Positions 1-6,778 are shown, counted from the stretch's first letter. The stretch is 8,233 nucleotides of DNA from Pseudomonadota bacterium (GCA_030591195.1 JAUVBO010000078.1:1-8233), one strand, 5' to 3'. Program-made: numbers and translations. The notes: a model not told the origin generated them from the letters alone.

Positions 1-396
1 CTGGCGCATATTCTTGTTCATGCACTCGACGAACTTCATGTACTCCTTCGGGTTCGGGTAGTGCTTGATCGCGCAGAGCTGGACCGTGTTGCCGTCGACC
101 TCGGGCTGGCCATGCAGCGCGGTGAACTTGCCGCCCTTCTCGTTGACGATGAACTCGAGGTGAAAGTCGACCCGATCACCGATCTCGTCGAGGACCGGCT
201 TGATGCCCTTCTCGACCTGGGTGCCGAAGGGGCACTGGGACATCACGTAGAACTCGACCTTGACCTTGGGGCCGCTGCTGGACGACAGCATCGCAGATCC
301 ACGGCCCTGCCCCTTGACCGGCTTGAGATCCTGACACGCCGCGAGCGCCAGTGCGCAGAAGAGGGCGCCGAAGCCCAGTGCCGTTCTGGTGTGCAT
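1..396 (-). CDS. GILT-like thioredoxin-fold lipoprotein (5' part, truncated by window edge)
   Basis: The first 132 codons are present; the rest lies left of the window. The N-terminus is a lipoprotein signal peptide: a short charged start, a hydrophobic stretch, then lipobox LALAAC with Cys21 as the lipidated residue. A linker (about 22-43) leads into a thioredoxin-like strand, VEFYVMSQCPFG, with Cys55 in the active-site position. The following helix and VDFHLEFIV strand fit a DsbA/GILT fold. HG-x2-E-x3-N-x4-C (His95 to Cys108) resembles the GILT signature CQHGx2ECx2Nx4C, and FVECMNKN (Cys125) matches its trailing cysteine. The second active-site Cys is Gly58, and two signature cysteines are Ala93 and Val100. 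The likely role is an envelope thiol protein, perhaps not a classical CxxC oxidoreductase. The ATG is supported by AGGGAG 8 nt upstream. It is co-directional with trkH but probably has its own promoter. The fold is fairly sure; the activity is unknown. Confidence 0.75.
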   Translation of the reverse strand, partial: MHTRTALGFGALFCALALAACQDLKPVKGQGRGSAMLSSSSGPKVKVEFYVMSQCPFGTQVEKGIKPVLDEIGDRVDFHLEFIVNEKGGKFTALHGQPEVDGNTVQLCAIKHYPNPKEYMKFVECMNKNMRQ

Positions 397-657
397 CGTC
401 AAAACTCCCTTTGAAGATGAGTAGATTTCCCGTGGTCTAAAATAGAACCAAAACTATCTTGTTTTATGGGGAGACCCGATTGCCTACCACGAATTCCCGA
501 GCGATGCCAGGCAGCGCGGGCTTCGAGTAGACCTCGTTCAGGGCCGCGTACCTCGAAGGCGGGATAATGTCAACAATTGTCAGGTCCATCCCCCTCCGAA
601 CCCACGTCCGCGACGATTGATTCCTCGCGTCGGCCCACCTGAGCTGCTGGGGCGCTA
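397..657. other. Intergenic region between trkH and the lipoprotein gene
   Basis: This 261-bp stretch has no convincing gene. It contains a conspicuously AT-rich patch at about 417-466, unlike the surrounding GC-rich DNA, placed where a promoter for the minus-strand lipoprotein gene would lie. No -35/-10 pair is good enough to name. The trkH-proximal half has only a weak 5-bp inverted repeat (CGCGA/TCGCG near 610-630) and no T-tract, so I see no clear intrinsic terminator for trkH. A 41-codon minus-strand ORF lies inside and is listed separately. Confidence 0.5.
464..589 (-). CDS. Possible small ORF, 41 aa, unknown
   Basis: A minus-strand ATG at 589 opens 41 codons, beginning MDLTIVDIIPPSRY and ending GNRVSP before TAA. 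A GGAGGGGG run abuts the ATG, which could act as a Shine-Dalgarno sequence, but its spacing of 3-4 nt is shorter than usual. Codon third positions lean to G/C like the neighbours, though less strongly near the ends. No signal peptide, membrane segment or known motif is visible. It lies between trkH and the lipoprotein gene on the same strand. It could be a genuine small protein, the remnant of a decayed gene, or chance in a GC-rich genome. I do not recognise it. Confidence 0.2.
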   Translation of the reverse strand: MDLTIVDIIPPSRYAALNEVYSKPALPGIAREFVVGNRVSP

Positions 658-2127
658 TCAACGAACCCAGGTTTGCTTGAGCGCCAGCACCAGGGTGCTG
701 TAGAGCTCGAGGCGACCGAGGAGCATGCTGCCGGCCAGCAACCACTTGACGACTGACGATAGGTGCGCGTAGTTGCAGGCCGGTCCGATGGCGCCAAGAC
801 CGGGGCCGACGTTGCCGAGGGTGGTCACGGCCGCGGTGCACGCGGTGAGCAGCTCGAGGTTCAGCGCGGTCAAGACATAGGTCAACACGGCGAACAGCGC
901 TAGCCACATGACGAGGAATCCCATCACGTTGGCGACCACCTCACGGTCGAGCGGGCGATCGCCGACGCGCGTCACGAGCACCGCCCGAGGTTGCACCGCG
1001 CGACGGAGCTCGGTGACGGCCGACTTGAAGAAGATCACCAGCCGGTAGACCTTCATTCCGCCGGAGGTCGAGCCGGCGCACCCGCCGACGAACATCATCA
1101 GCATCAAGGTTAGCCGGAGCAGGTCGGGCCAGCGATCGAAGTCCTCCGTGCCGTAGCCGGTGGTGGTACCGACGCTGACCACCGTGAAGACCGACGCGCG
1201 GATAGTGGGCTCGATGCCCTCGGGGGCAACGTCCTTGCCGAGCAACACCCCGACGTGGATCGTCGCGGCGATCACCAGCAAGGCGAGGAACACGCGCAGC
1301 TCGGTGTCGCGCAGGATCGATCGGCGTGGGCCGGACAGCAGCTTCTGGTAGACGCCAAAGTTGATCCCGGCCAGCAACATGAAGGTGATCACCGTCCACT
1401 GGACGAAGGGCGTCGGCCACCCGGCCATGCTCTTGCTGCTGGTCGAGAACCCTCCGGTGCTCATCGTGGTGAACGCGTGGCAGATCGCCTCGTAGGGGGT
1501 CATGCCGCCGAGGGCCAGCAACAGCGCCTCGGCGACGGTTATCGAGAGGTACAGCGCCCAGAGGACCTTCGCGGTGTCCTTGATCCGGGGGGCGTTGCGC
1601 TCGAAGGTCGAGCCGCCCGGCGCCTCGGCTTTGAACATCCGGTAGCCGCCGACTCCGAGGATCGGCAAGATCGCCACTGAGAGCACCACGATCCCCATTC
1701 CGCCCATCCACTGGGTCTGGTGCCGCCAGAGCTGCAGCCCTGCCGGCAGGACCTCCACCTCGCGGAAGATCGTCGCGCCGGTGGTGGTGAAGCCGCTCAT
1801 CGTCTCGAAGAAACCATCCGTGAAGCCGGCGGCCCCGGTGATGACGTATGGCAGGCAGCCGATCAGCGAGAAGAGGATCCAGGTCAGGCTGACGATCGCG
1901 GCACCCTCCCGGTTGCCGACGCGGGCGATGTCAGCCTCGAAGACCGTGCGCATCGCCAGCCCCGGGATCACCGCCGCTGCGATGGTGACGAAGAAGGCGA
2001 GCACCTCGTAGCGCTCGAGCGGCTTGCCGTCGTCGAAGACCAGCGAGGTCACCAGCGGGAGCAGCAGCAGGCCGCCGAGGAGGACCAGCAGGGTGCCTAG
2101 AACGTGGAAGACCGAGCGGAAGTGCAT
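658..2127 (-). CDS. trkH: Trk-type potassium uptake membrane subunit TrkH
   Basis: This 489-residue protein is the ion-conducting subunit of the Trk/Ktr/HKT superfamily and should import K+ across the inner membrane. It has the family's four membrane-pore-membrane repeats. The four filter loops are visible: GFTTTGATI (112-120), TMSTGGFST (221-229), VGTTTGYGT (319-327) and TLGNVGPG (436-443), each with its filter glycine. WMGGMGIVVL (140-149) follows the first pore. The intramembrane gating loop is GGCAGSTSGGMKVYR (348-362), and the conserved C-terminal LLGRLELYS is at 469-477. The length is normal for TrkH. The ATG is preceded by GGAG about 5 nt upstream, and only 18 bp separate it from the trkA stop, so the two are co-transcribed. 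TrkA should bind its cytoplasmic face and gate it in response to nucleotides. Nothing essential is missing. Confidence 0.96.
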   Translation of the reverse strand: MHFRSVFHVLGTLLVLLGGLLLLPLVTSLVFDDGKPLERYEVLAFFVTIAAAVIPGLAMRTVFEADIARVGNREGAAIVSLTWILFSLIGCLPYVITGAAGFTDGFFETMSGFTTTGATIFREVEVLPAGLQLWRHQTQWMGGMGIVVLSVAILPILGVGGYRMFKAEAPGGSTFERNAPRIKDTAKVLWALYLSITVAEALLLALGGMTPYEAICHAFTTMSTGGFSTSSKSMAGWPTPFVQWTVITFMLLAGINFGVYQKLLSGPRRSILRDTELRVFLALLVIAATIHVGVLLGKDVAPEGIEPTIRASVFTVVSVGTTTGYGTEDFDRWPDLLRLTLMLMMFVGGCAGSTSGGMKVYRLVIFFKSAVTELRRAVQPRAVLVTRVGDRPLDREVVANVMGFLVMWLALFAVLTYVLTALNLELLTACTAAVTTLGNVGPGLGAIGPACNYAHLSSVVKWLLAGSMLLGRLELYSTLVLALKQTWVR

Positions 2128-2145
2128 CGTGCTCCGAGCCTACGC

Positions 2146-3504
2146 CTAGAGGATCGAACGGCGAGAGAAGAGCTTTCCGATCTTCTTGATCGCCTCCGGG
2201 AGGGCGAACACCACCACCGTCTCGCCCGCGGCGACCTGACAGTCTCCGTCGGGGATCAGCATGTCGCCCTCGCGAAGCACGGCGCCGATGATCGATCCCG
2301 CGGGGAACTCGATCTCCTTGAGCGGCTTGCGGGTGATCTTCGAGCCGGCCGTCGCTTCGAGCTCCATCACCTCCGCCTCGCTCTGGCTGAGCCGGGTCAC
2401 CGTGTGGACCTGCCCCTTGCGAATGAAGCGCAGGATTTCGCTGACGGTCACCAGCCGCGGGTTGAGGACCACGTCGATGCCGATGTTGGTCAGGATCGGC
2501 ACGTAGTGCGGCTCCTGGGTTAAGATCGCGAGGCGGGGGGCGCCGAGCCGGCGGGCCATCAACCCCGCCAGCAGGTTCGCCTCGTCGTCGCGCGACAGCG
2601 AGAGGAACGCGTCGCACCCGCCAGCGTCGGCCTCGGCGAGCACGTCCGGGTCGCTCGCCTCGCCGTGGAGCACCAGGACTTGGTCCAGCGCTGCGGCGGC
2701 CTCCTCGGCGGCCTCGGCATCGGGCTCGATCAGCACCACCCGCTCGAGCTGGCGTTGGAGGCTCGCGGCGAGCCTGCGACCCACCAAGCTCGCGCCGTAG
2801 ATCACCACCCGCTCGGTCTGGCGGACACTCTTCTGCACCAGCGGCACCACGTCGCCGATGGTGCCGGCGCGGGCGAGCACGACGACGTGGTCGCCGGCCC
2901 GAATCTGGTCGTCGCCGCGGGGCACGAGCGAGACCTCGCCGCGGAAGATCGCGACGACGAGGAAGCTGCGGCTGGTGGTCAGGTCGCGGAGCTCGAGCAG
3001 CTTCTTGCCGGCCACCGGTGCGCCTTCATCGACCTCGAAGCTCGCCAGCAACACGCGGTCCCCGGCGAAGCTCGCCACCTCGAGCGATCCCGGGATCTGC
3101 AGGATCCGCTGCAGGTTCTGGGTGATGATGCTCTCGGGGTTGATCGCCGTGTCGATGCCGAGATCGCTGGGCACCAGCGGGCTGTCCGGCTCGGTGTACT
3201 CGTCGTTGCGCAGCCGGGCGATCTTGTGCTTGACGCCGTAGTGGCGGGCCATCATGCAGATCACCAGGTTGACCTCGTCGATGTTGGTCACCGCGATCAG
3301 CATCTCGGCGGTCTCGATGCCTGCCTGACGTAGCACGCTGGCCTCGGCGCCGTTGCCCCGCACGGCGAGGACGTCCATCCGATCCCTGATTCGACGGATC
3401 AACGCCGCCTGCTTGTCGACGATCGAGACGTCGTGGCCCGCACCCGACAGCTCGAGCGCGAGGTTGTTGCCGACGACCCCGGCTCCGACGATCAGAATGC
3501 GCAT
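2146..3504 (-). CDS. trkA: Trk system potassium uptake regulatory subunit TrkA
   Basis: This 452-residue peripheral protein binds NAD(H)/ATP and gates TrkH. It is a tandem duplication of the RCK unit. The first Rossmann domain (about 1-135) starts RILIVGAGVVG, with the GxGxxG motif at 7-12 and acidic Asp30 at the end of the second strand, as expected for NAD binding. A TrkA_C subdomain covers about 141-212. The second Rossmann domain (about 231-365) starts VVIYGASLVG, in which the middle glycine is Ser239, so its nucleotide site is less canonical. A second TrkA_C subdomain covers about 371-437. The length is typical of two-domain TrkA. The ATG at 3504 has the purine-rich Shine-Dalgarno AGGGGGG 9 nt upstream. 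The gene sits 44 bp after cstA and 18 bp before trkH. No separate promoter is evident in the short gap, so transcription probably comes from upstream of cstA. Confidence 0.96.
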   Translation of the reverse strand: MRILIVGAGVVGNNLALELSGAGHDVSIVDKQAALIRRIRDRMDVLAVRGNGAEASVLRQAGIETAEMLIAVTNIDEVNLVICMMARHYGVKHKIARLRNDEYTEPDSPLVPSDLGIDTAINPESIITQNLQRILQIPGSLEVASFAGDRVLLASFEVDEGAPVAGKKLLELRDLTTSRSFLVVAIFRGEVSLVPRGDDQIRAGDHVVVLARAGTIGDVVPLVQKSVRQTERVVIYGASLVGRRLAASLQRQLERVVLIEPDAEAAEEAAAALDQVLVLHGEASDPDVLAEADAGGCDAFLSLSRDDEANLLAGLMARRLGAPRLAILTQEPHYVPILTNIGIDVVLNPRLVTVSEILRFIRKGQVHTVTRLSQSEAEVMELEATAGSKITRKPLKEIEFPAGSIIGAVLREGDMLIPDGDCQVAAGETVVVFALPEAIKKIGKLFSRRSIL

Positions 3505-3548
3505 CTGGCTTGACCCCCCTCGGCCGCGGCGCGGTCGGTGCTCATTGG

Positions 3549-5348
3549 CTAAGCGACGCTCGATCGGTTGTCAACCGTCGGTGGGGGGCGGCGCAGAGCC
3601 CGGCCCGCCTCCACCAGCAGGACCAGCCCGAGCAGCAGCAACAGGCCGGCGATGCCACCGACCAGCGAGGCACCCTGGCGGGCGACGAGCTGAATCAGGG
3701 CGAGGAGCGTCGCCGAGAGCATCAGCACCGTGGGAATCAAGGTGACCCAGGCCGGTCGGCCGGCGCGGCGGAGCCAGACCGTGATCACGAGCAGCGCCAG
3801 GCCGCCGAGCAGCTGGTTGGTGCTGCCGAAGACCGGCCAGATCATCTTCCACACCGGGATCACCTGGCCGCCTGGACCCTCGAAGGTCACCAGCGCGAGG
3901 ATCGTCGGCACCGCGAGCGTCGCGGCGGTGGAGAGGCACTGGGCCCCGCGGCCTGTGACGCACCGCGACCCGGAGCCGCTGGCGACCCCGGAGCGTCCTG
4001 CGTCCTGGGGGCCGCAGTGATGGGCCCCCAGGCCCTTCAGGGAGAACAGCTCCTCGAGGATGTAGCGCCCGAGCCGGGTGCCGGTGTCGAGGGTCGTCAG
4101 CAGGAAGGTGCTCAACGCCAGCATCGCGAAGCTCTGGGCCAGCCCCTGCGGGATGCCGAGCAGGGCGAGGAAGCGGCCGAGCCCCTCGGCGAAGATCGCT
4201 GGCGGCGCGAGCTGGATCTCGGCCGAGCCTGGAGCGAGCACCGAGACGGTGGCGACAGCGACCAGGGCGAGAAGTCCTTCGACCAGCATCGAGCCGTAGC
4301 CGATCGGCCGGGCGTGGCGCTCCCGGTCGAGCTGCTTGGCCGTGGTCCCAGAGGCCACCACGCTGTGAAACCCGCTGCAAGCGCCGCAGGCGACGGTGAT
4401 GAACAGCGCGGGGAAGAGGTAGCCGAGCTTCTCCGAGTGGAATCCGATGAACGCGGGGTAGCTCAGCCCGACGCTCGGCCCGCCGGTGAACCCGCTGAGG
4501 CCGATGCCCGCGAGCCCTCCGAGGAGGCAGGCGTAGAGGAGGAACGACGAGAGGTAGTCGCGCGGCTGAAGCAGCAGCCAGACCGGCGTGACGGAGGCGA
4601 CGAAGCAGTAGCCGATCAGGAGCAAGCTCCAGGTCGTGGTCGCCGATCCTCCCACCGACGGCAGCGTCGCTCCGGCCACTGGGAAGAGGGTGCCGAGGTA
4701 GACCGTGACGAAGAGCGCGGGGAGGAAGAACAACGACGTGCGTCCGAGGCTCGCGCGGCGGCGGATCATCCAGCCCAGCGCCAGCGCCAGCCCGATGAAC
4801 ATCAGCGAGGCCGAGGCGACGGCGCCTCCCCGTCGGACGAGGCGCCCGGCGACCTCGGGCGAGAGTGAGGGGGGAAGCCGCGGTGCGAAGGTGGTGGCGG
4901 TCAGGTCGAGGAAGACCGCCAGGACGTAGACGATGGCGAGCCAGGTGAAGGCCAACAACAGCTTGCCGGCCAGCGGGCTGAGCTCGGCGCGCGCCACCAA
5001 GGCGATCGAGCCGGCACGGTGCTTGATGCTCAGGGCGAGCGCGCCGAAGTCGTGGACGCCTCCGATGAAGATCGAGCCAAAGATGATCCAGGCCACGGCC
5101 GGGGCCCAGCCGAAGACGATGGTGGCGATGATCGGCCCGACGATCGGTCCGGCGCCAGCGATCGACGAGAAGTGATGGCCAAAGAGCACCGGCAGGCTGG
5201 CCGGATGATAGTCGCGGCCATCGCTGAGCTCGTGGGCTGGCGTGGGGCGGTCGGCGCCGAGGTCAAAGACCCGCTCGAGGAAGCGACCGTAGTAGCGGTA
5301 CGCCAGGACGTAGGCGATCAGACCACCGAACACCAGCGAGGGAATCAC
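3549..5348 (-). CDS. cstA: Carbon starvation protein CstA family peptide/pyruvate permease
   Basis: This is an inner-membrane transporter of 599 residues from the chosen GTG start. E. coli family members CstA and BtsT take up peptides or pyruvate with protons; the substrate here cannot be told. Recognisable blocks are HHFSSIAGAGPIVGPI (about 58-73), FGSIFIGGVHDF (90-101), LQPRDYLSSF (260-269), CSGFHSVVASGTTAKQL (324-340), STFLLTTLDTGTRLGRYI (413-430) and WPVFGSTNQLLGGLA (504-518), with many hydrophobic helices between. The GTG at 5348 is preferred because the protein then begins IPSLVFGGLIAYVLAYR, the usual first helix, and AAAGGAG lies 12 nt upstream. The frame stays open to an ATG at 5507, but those 53 residues are polar and unlike the family. 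It is shorter than the roughly 700-residue enterobacterial proteins. Residues about 442-471 form an unusual Cys/Gly-rich insertion. It probably heads the cstA-trkA-trkH operon. Confidence 0.93.
   Translation of the reverse strand: MIPSLVFGGLIAYVLAYRYYGRFLERVFDLGADRPTPAHELSDGRDYHPASLPVLFGHHFSSIAGAGPIVGPIIATIVFGWAPAVAWIIFGSIFIGGVHDFGALALSIKHRAGSIALVARAELSPLAGKLLLAFTWLAIVYVLAVFLDLTATTFAPRLPPSLSPEVAGRLVRRGGAVASASLMFIGLALALGWMIRRRASLGRTSLFFLPALFVTVYLGTLFPVAGATLPSVGGSATTTWSLLLIGYCFVASVTPVWLLLQPRDYLSSFLLYACLLGGLAGIGLSGFTGGPSVGLSYPAFIGFHSEKLGYLFPALFITVACGACSGFHSVVASGTTAKQLDRERHARPIGYGSMLVEGLLALVAVATVSVLAPGSAEIQLAPPAIFAEGLGRFLALLGIPQGLAQSFAMLALSTFLLTTLDTGTRLGRYILEELFSLKGLGAHHCGPQDAGRSGVASGSGSRCVTGRGAQCLSTAATLAVPTILALVTFEGPGGQVIPVWKMIWPVFGSTNQLLGGLALLVITVWLRRAGRPAWVTLIPTVLMLSATLLALIQLVARQGASLVGGIAGLLLLLGLVLLVEAGRALRRPPPTVDNRSSVA
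4004..4032. repeat. Perfect 10-bp inverted repeat inside cstA
   Basis: CCTGGGGGCC (4004-4013) and GGCCCCCAGG (4023-4032) are exact reverse complements separated by 9 nt. They can form a strong GC-rich hairpin in either DNA strand or in the cstA mRNA. The hairpin falls in the segment encoding the atypical loop of CstA. Short direct repeats flank it (GCGTCCT twice at about 3993-4006; CGACCCGGAGC and CGACCCCGGAGC at about 3966-3994), so the insertion looks repeat-derived. No T-tract follows on the minus strand, so a terminator is unlikely. Confidence 0.7.
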
Positions 5349-5360
5349 GACCGGGGACCG

Positions 5361-5367
5361 CTCCTTT
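5361..5367 (-). promoter_or_regulatory. Ribosome binding site deciding the cstA start
   Basis: On the minus strand this reads AAAGGAG. It lies 12 nt before the GTG at 5348, slightly long but the only good Shine-Dalgarno sequence near the point where family similarity begins. No other start codon lies between it and that GTG in frame. Confidence 0.6.
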
Positions 5368-5380
5368 CTTGGCGGGGCCG

Positions 5381-5386
5381 ATCCTA
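5381..5386 (-). promoter_or_regulatory. Possible -10 element of the cstA(-trkA-trkH) promoter
   Basis: The minus strand reads TAGGAT, a fair match to the sigma-70-type TATAAT. It would start transcription about 25-30 nt before the GTG at 5348, leaving room for the AAAGGAG site. The -35 region at the usual spacing (about 5404-5409) is a poor match to TTGACA and lies within one arm of an inverted repeat. This is an inference from a single hexamer. Confidence 0.3.
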
Positions 5387-5401
5387 GCAGGGATCGCGTG
5401 G

Positions 5402-5431
5402 ATCGGGCGACGTCCTCTCCCTTCGCCCGAT
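5402..5431. repeat. 9-bp inverted repeat, possible operator for cstA
   Basis: ATCGGGCGA (5402-5410) and TCGCCCGAT (5423-5431) are exact reverse complements with a 12-nt spacer. The centre-to-centre distance is 21 bp, two helical turns, which suits a dimeric DNA-binding protein on one face. If TAGGAT at 5381-5386 is the cstA -10, the proximal arm covers the -35 region and the repeat could be a repressor operator. A nested pair GTCCTC (5412-5417) / GAGGAC (5445-5450) lies partly within it. Confidence 0.5.
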
Positions 5432-5466
5432 TGCCGATTGCGCGGAGGACACGGCTCTCCATGTGG

Positions 5467-5480
5467 GGGTCAGTTGACCC
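5467..5480. promoter_or_regulatory. Palindrome GGGTCA-GT-TGACCC, candidate regulator binding site
   Basis: A perfect 6-2-6 palindrome in the divergent intergenic region, centred about 117 bp upstream of the transcription start predicted for the kinase gene. That is a typical distance for a sigma-54 enhancer-binding protein. A further GGGTCA half-site lies at 5552-5557, just before the -24 element, and a related CGACCC at 5494-5499. The bound protein is unknown. Confidence 0.4.
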
Positions 5481-5533
5481 TGTTTGATCATGGCGACCCA
5501 GGAGCATACAGGCTCTTGGCAGGTGTTTTTGCG

Positions 5534-5580
5534 TTGATTAGATGGTTTGCGGGGTCAAAGCTGGTGGCACGCGAATTGTA
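5534..5580 (+). promoter_or_regulatory. Sigma-54-like promoter of the kinase gene
   Basis: TGGCACG (5565-5571), CGAA, then TTGTA (5576-5580) matches the sigma-54 consensus TGGCACG-N4-TTGCW except for one base, the C of the -12 GC, which is T5579. The GG-to-G spacing of 10 is correct. The predicted start is near 5591, 3 nt before the kinase ATG. TTGATTA at 5534-5540 lies at exactly the same distance from the -24 GG as TTGATCA does in the next gene's promoter. The -12 mismatch would weaken the promoter. Confidence 0.45.
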
Positions 5581-5593
5581 TGGTACTGCACCA

Positions 5594-6778
5594 ATGTTGA
5601 GGCCAGCAGTCCCACGACCACACAGCCGGTTCGGCGCCTACCTCCTGTTGGAGCGAATCGCGGTCGGCGGAATGGGCGAGGTCTTTATCGCTCGGCACTT
5701 GGCGGACTTCCGGCACCTGTGCGCGGTGAAGAAGCTGTTGCCCGAGACCAGCCGCGATGACGAGCTGCTGGCCCGGTTCCGCGACGAGGGCCGCCTGATG
5801 CTCTCGATGCGCCACCCCAACGTGGTCTACGTCCGCGACGTCGGTTGCGTCGGCGGTGAGTGGTTCATCGAGCAAGAGCTGGTCGAGGGCCCCGACCTGT
5901 CCAAGCTGCTCGGGCGAGCGCGCGCGAGGAACCGCGTGCTGCCGATCCCCATCGCCCTGTTCATCGTCTGCAAGGTGCTGCGGGCGCTGGAGTACTGCCA
6001 TCGTTTCACCGACAGGGCTGGGGCCAGCATCCACCTGGTTCATCGGGACATCAGCCCGGCCAACGTGCTGGTATCCTTCGATGGCGAGGTCAAGGTGATC
6101 GACTTCGGCCTGGCAGTCTCGACGATGAGGGCGGTCAAGACACAGCCACATGTGTTGATCGGCAAGCCGGGGTACATCGCGCCCGAGCGGTTGCTCGGGG
6201 GGGAGGTGGACCAGCGAGCGGATCTGTTCAACGCCGGCGTGCTGCTCTTCGAGCTGCTCACCGCCCAGCGGCACGGCGCTGAGCCGCACGGCGCTGAGCA
6301 GCACGGCGCTGAGCCGCGGGCCCTGCTCGAGGAGCTCGAGCAACGCGGCCCCCGAGTGGCCTCCTCGATCCGGCCGGCGGTACCGGAGGACATCGATCTG
6401 ATCCTGCGCCGTGCGATGGCCTTCAAGAAGGAGGAGCGGTTCGAGACGGCCACCGCGTTCCGTCTGGCACTCGAGCGGGTCCTCCGTCGAATCGGACCAG
6501 AGGACGGGCCACGCCAGCTGGCCGAGCTGGTCGACGGGCTCTTCGACGTCGGCCATGCCCGTTCCCACCTCGTCTCGTTGCTCGAGTGCTCGCTGCCTGC
6601 GCGCGGTCGCCGGCAGCGCTACTTTGGACTCGATCACCCCGGGCCGCTGGCGACCCTGACAGACGAGCCGCGGCCGCACCGGGCCGAACGACAGCGGGTG
6701 GCCGCGCTCGTCACCGAGCCGGCTTCTGGCAGTCATCGTCGGGTATTCGGGCCGGCGTCTGTAACGACCTCGCCCTAG
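5594..6778 (+). CDS. Soluble Ser/Thr protein kinase (Hanks type, myxobacterial style)
   Basis: This 394-residue protein phosphorylates Ser/Thr on unknown partners. The kinase domain spans about 13-298. The glycine loop is RIAVGGMGEVF (21-31), with the first glycine replaced by Ala23. The VAIK-type lysine is Lys46 in AVKKLL, and helix C is FRDEGRLMLSMRHPNVV. The catalytic loop HRDISPANVL (150-159) has Asp152 and Asn157, and IDFGLA (169-174) has Asp170. GKPGYIAPERL (190-200) is the P+1/APE segment. Catalytic residues are present, so it should be active. Three HGAE(P/Q) repeats (about 228-241) replace the usual sequence after LLFELLTAQR. The C-terminal ~95 residues are Arg/Pro-rich, with no membrane helix or known sensor domain, so it is probably cytosolic. 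I chose the ATG at 5594 because the fold begins shortly after it; the frame is open back to 5369 but that stretch is non-coding in character. No Shine-Dalgarno is visible. Confidence 0.93.
   Translation: MLRPAVPRPHSRFGAYLLLERIAVGGMGEVFIARHLADFRHLCAVKKLLPETSRDDELLARFRDEGRLMLSMRHPNVVYVRDVGCVGGEWFIEQELVEGPDLSKLLGRARARNRVLPIPIALFIVCKVLRALEYCHRFTDRAGASIHLVHRDISPANVLVSFDGEVKVIDFGLAVSTMRAVKTQPHVLIGKPGYIAPERLLGGEVDQRADLFNAGVLLFELLTAQRHGAEPHGAEQHGAEPRALLEELEQRGPRVASSIRPAVPEDIDLILRRAMAFKKEERFETATAFRLALERVLRRIGPEDGPRQLAELVDGLFDVGHARSHLVSLLECSLPARGRRQRYFGLDHPGPLATLTDEPRPHRAERQRVAALVTEPASGSHRRVFGPASVTTSP
6271..6315 (+). repeat. Three tandem 15-bp repeats in the kinase gene
   Basis: Units 6271-6285, 6286-6300 and 6301-6315 read GCACGGCGCTGAGCM, differing only in the last base (C, A, C). 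Being 15 bp long they keep frame and add HGAE plus P or Q each time. The near identity suggests recent expansion by slippage or unequal recombination, so copy number may vary between strains. They encode an acidic/His loop in the C-lobe of the kinase. Confidence 0.9.

Noticed and set aside
610..630. Possible trkH terminator hairpin (CGCGA/TCGCG)
   Set aside because: The stem is only 5 bp with an 11-nt loop and no following T-tract on the minus strand.
2146..3504. Several open frames in other phases across trkA and trkH on both strands
   Set aside because: They lack hydrophobic or domain structure and arise from high G+C at third positions; trkA and trkH account for this DNA.
3510..4868. A 452-codon open frame on the plus strand opposite cstA
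   Set aside because: The translation is almost entirely Glu, Arg, Gln, Gly and Ala with no fold-like hydrophobic pattern. It is the antisense shadow of a GC-rich membrane protein gene whose minus-strand product matches the CstA family throughout.
5349..5507. N-terminal extension of cstA to an ATG at 5507
   Set aside because: The 53 extra residues are polar, contain no family sequence, and would bury the AAAGGAG site and the promoter-like region. The GTG at 5348 starts exactly at the usual first helix.
5517..5533. A second sigma-54-like element, TGGCAGG-TGTTT-TTGC
   Set aside because: The GG and GC dinucleotides are 11 bp apart instead of 10, a spacing sigma-54 tolerates poorly, and the element at 5565-5580 is better placed.
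5369..5593. N-terminal extension of the kinase to an ATG at 5369
   Set aside because: The added 75 residues show no domain, overlap the divergent promoter region and its palindromes, and lie upstream of the predicted sigma-54 start.
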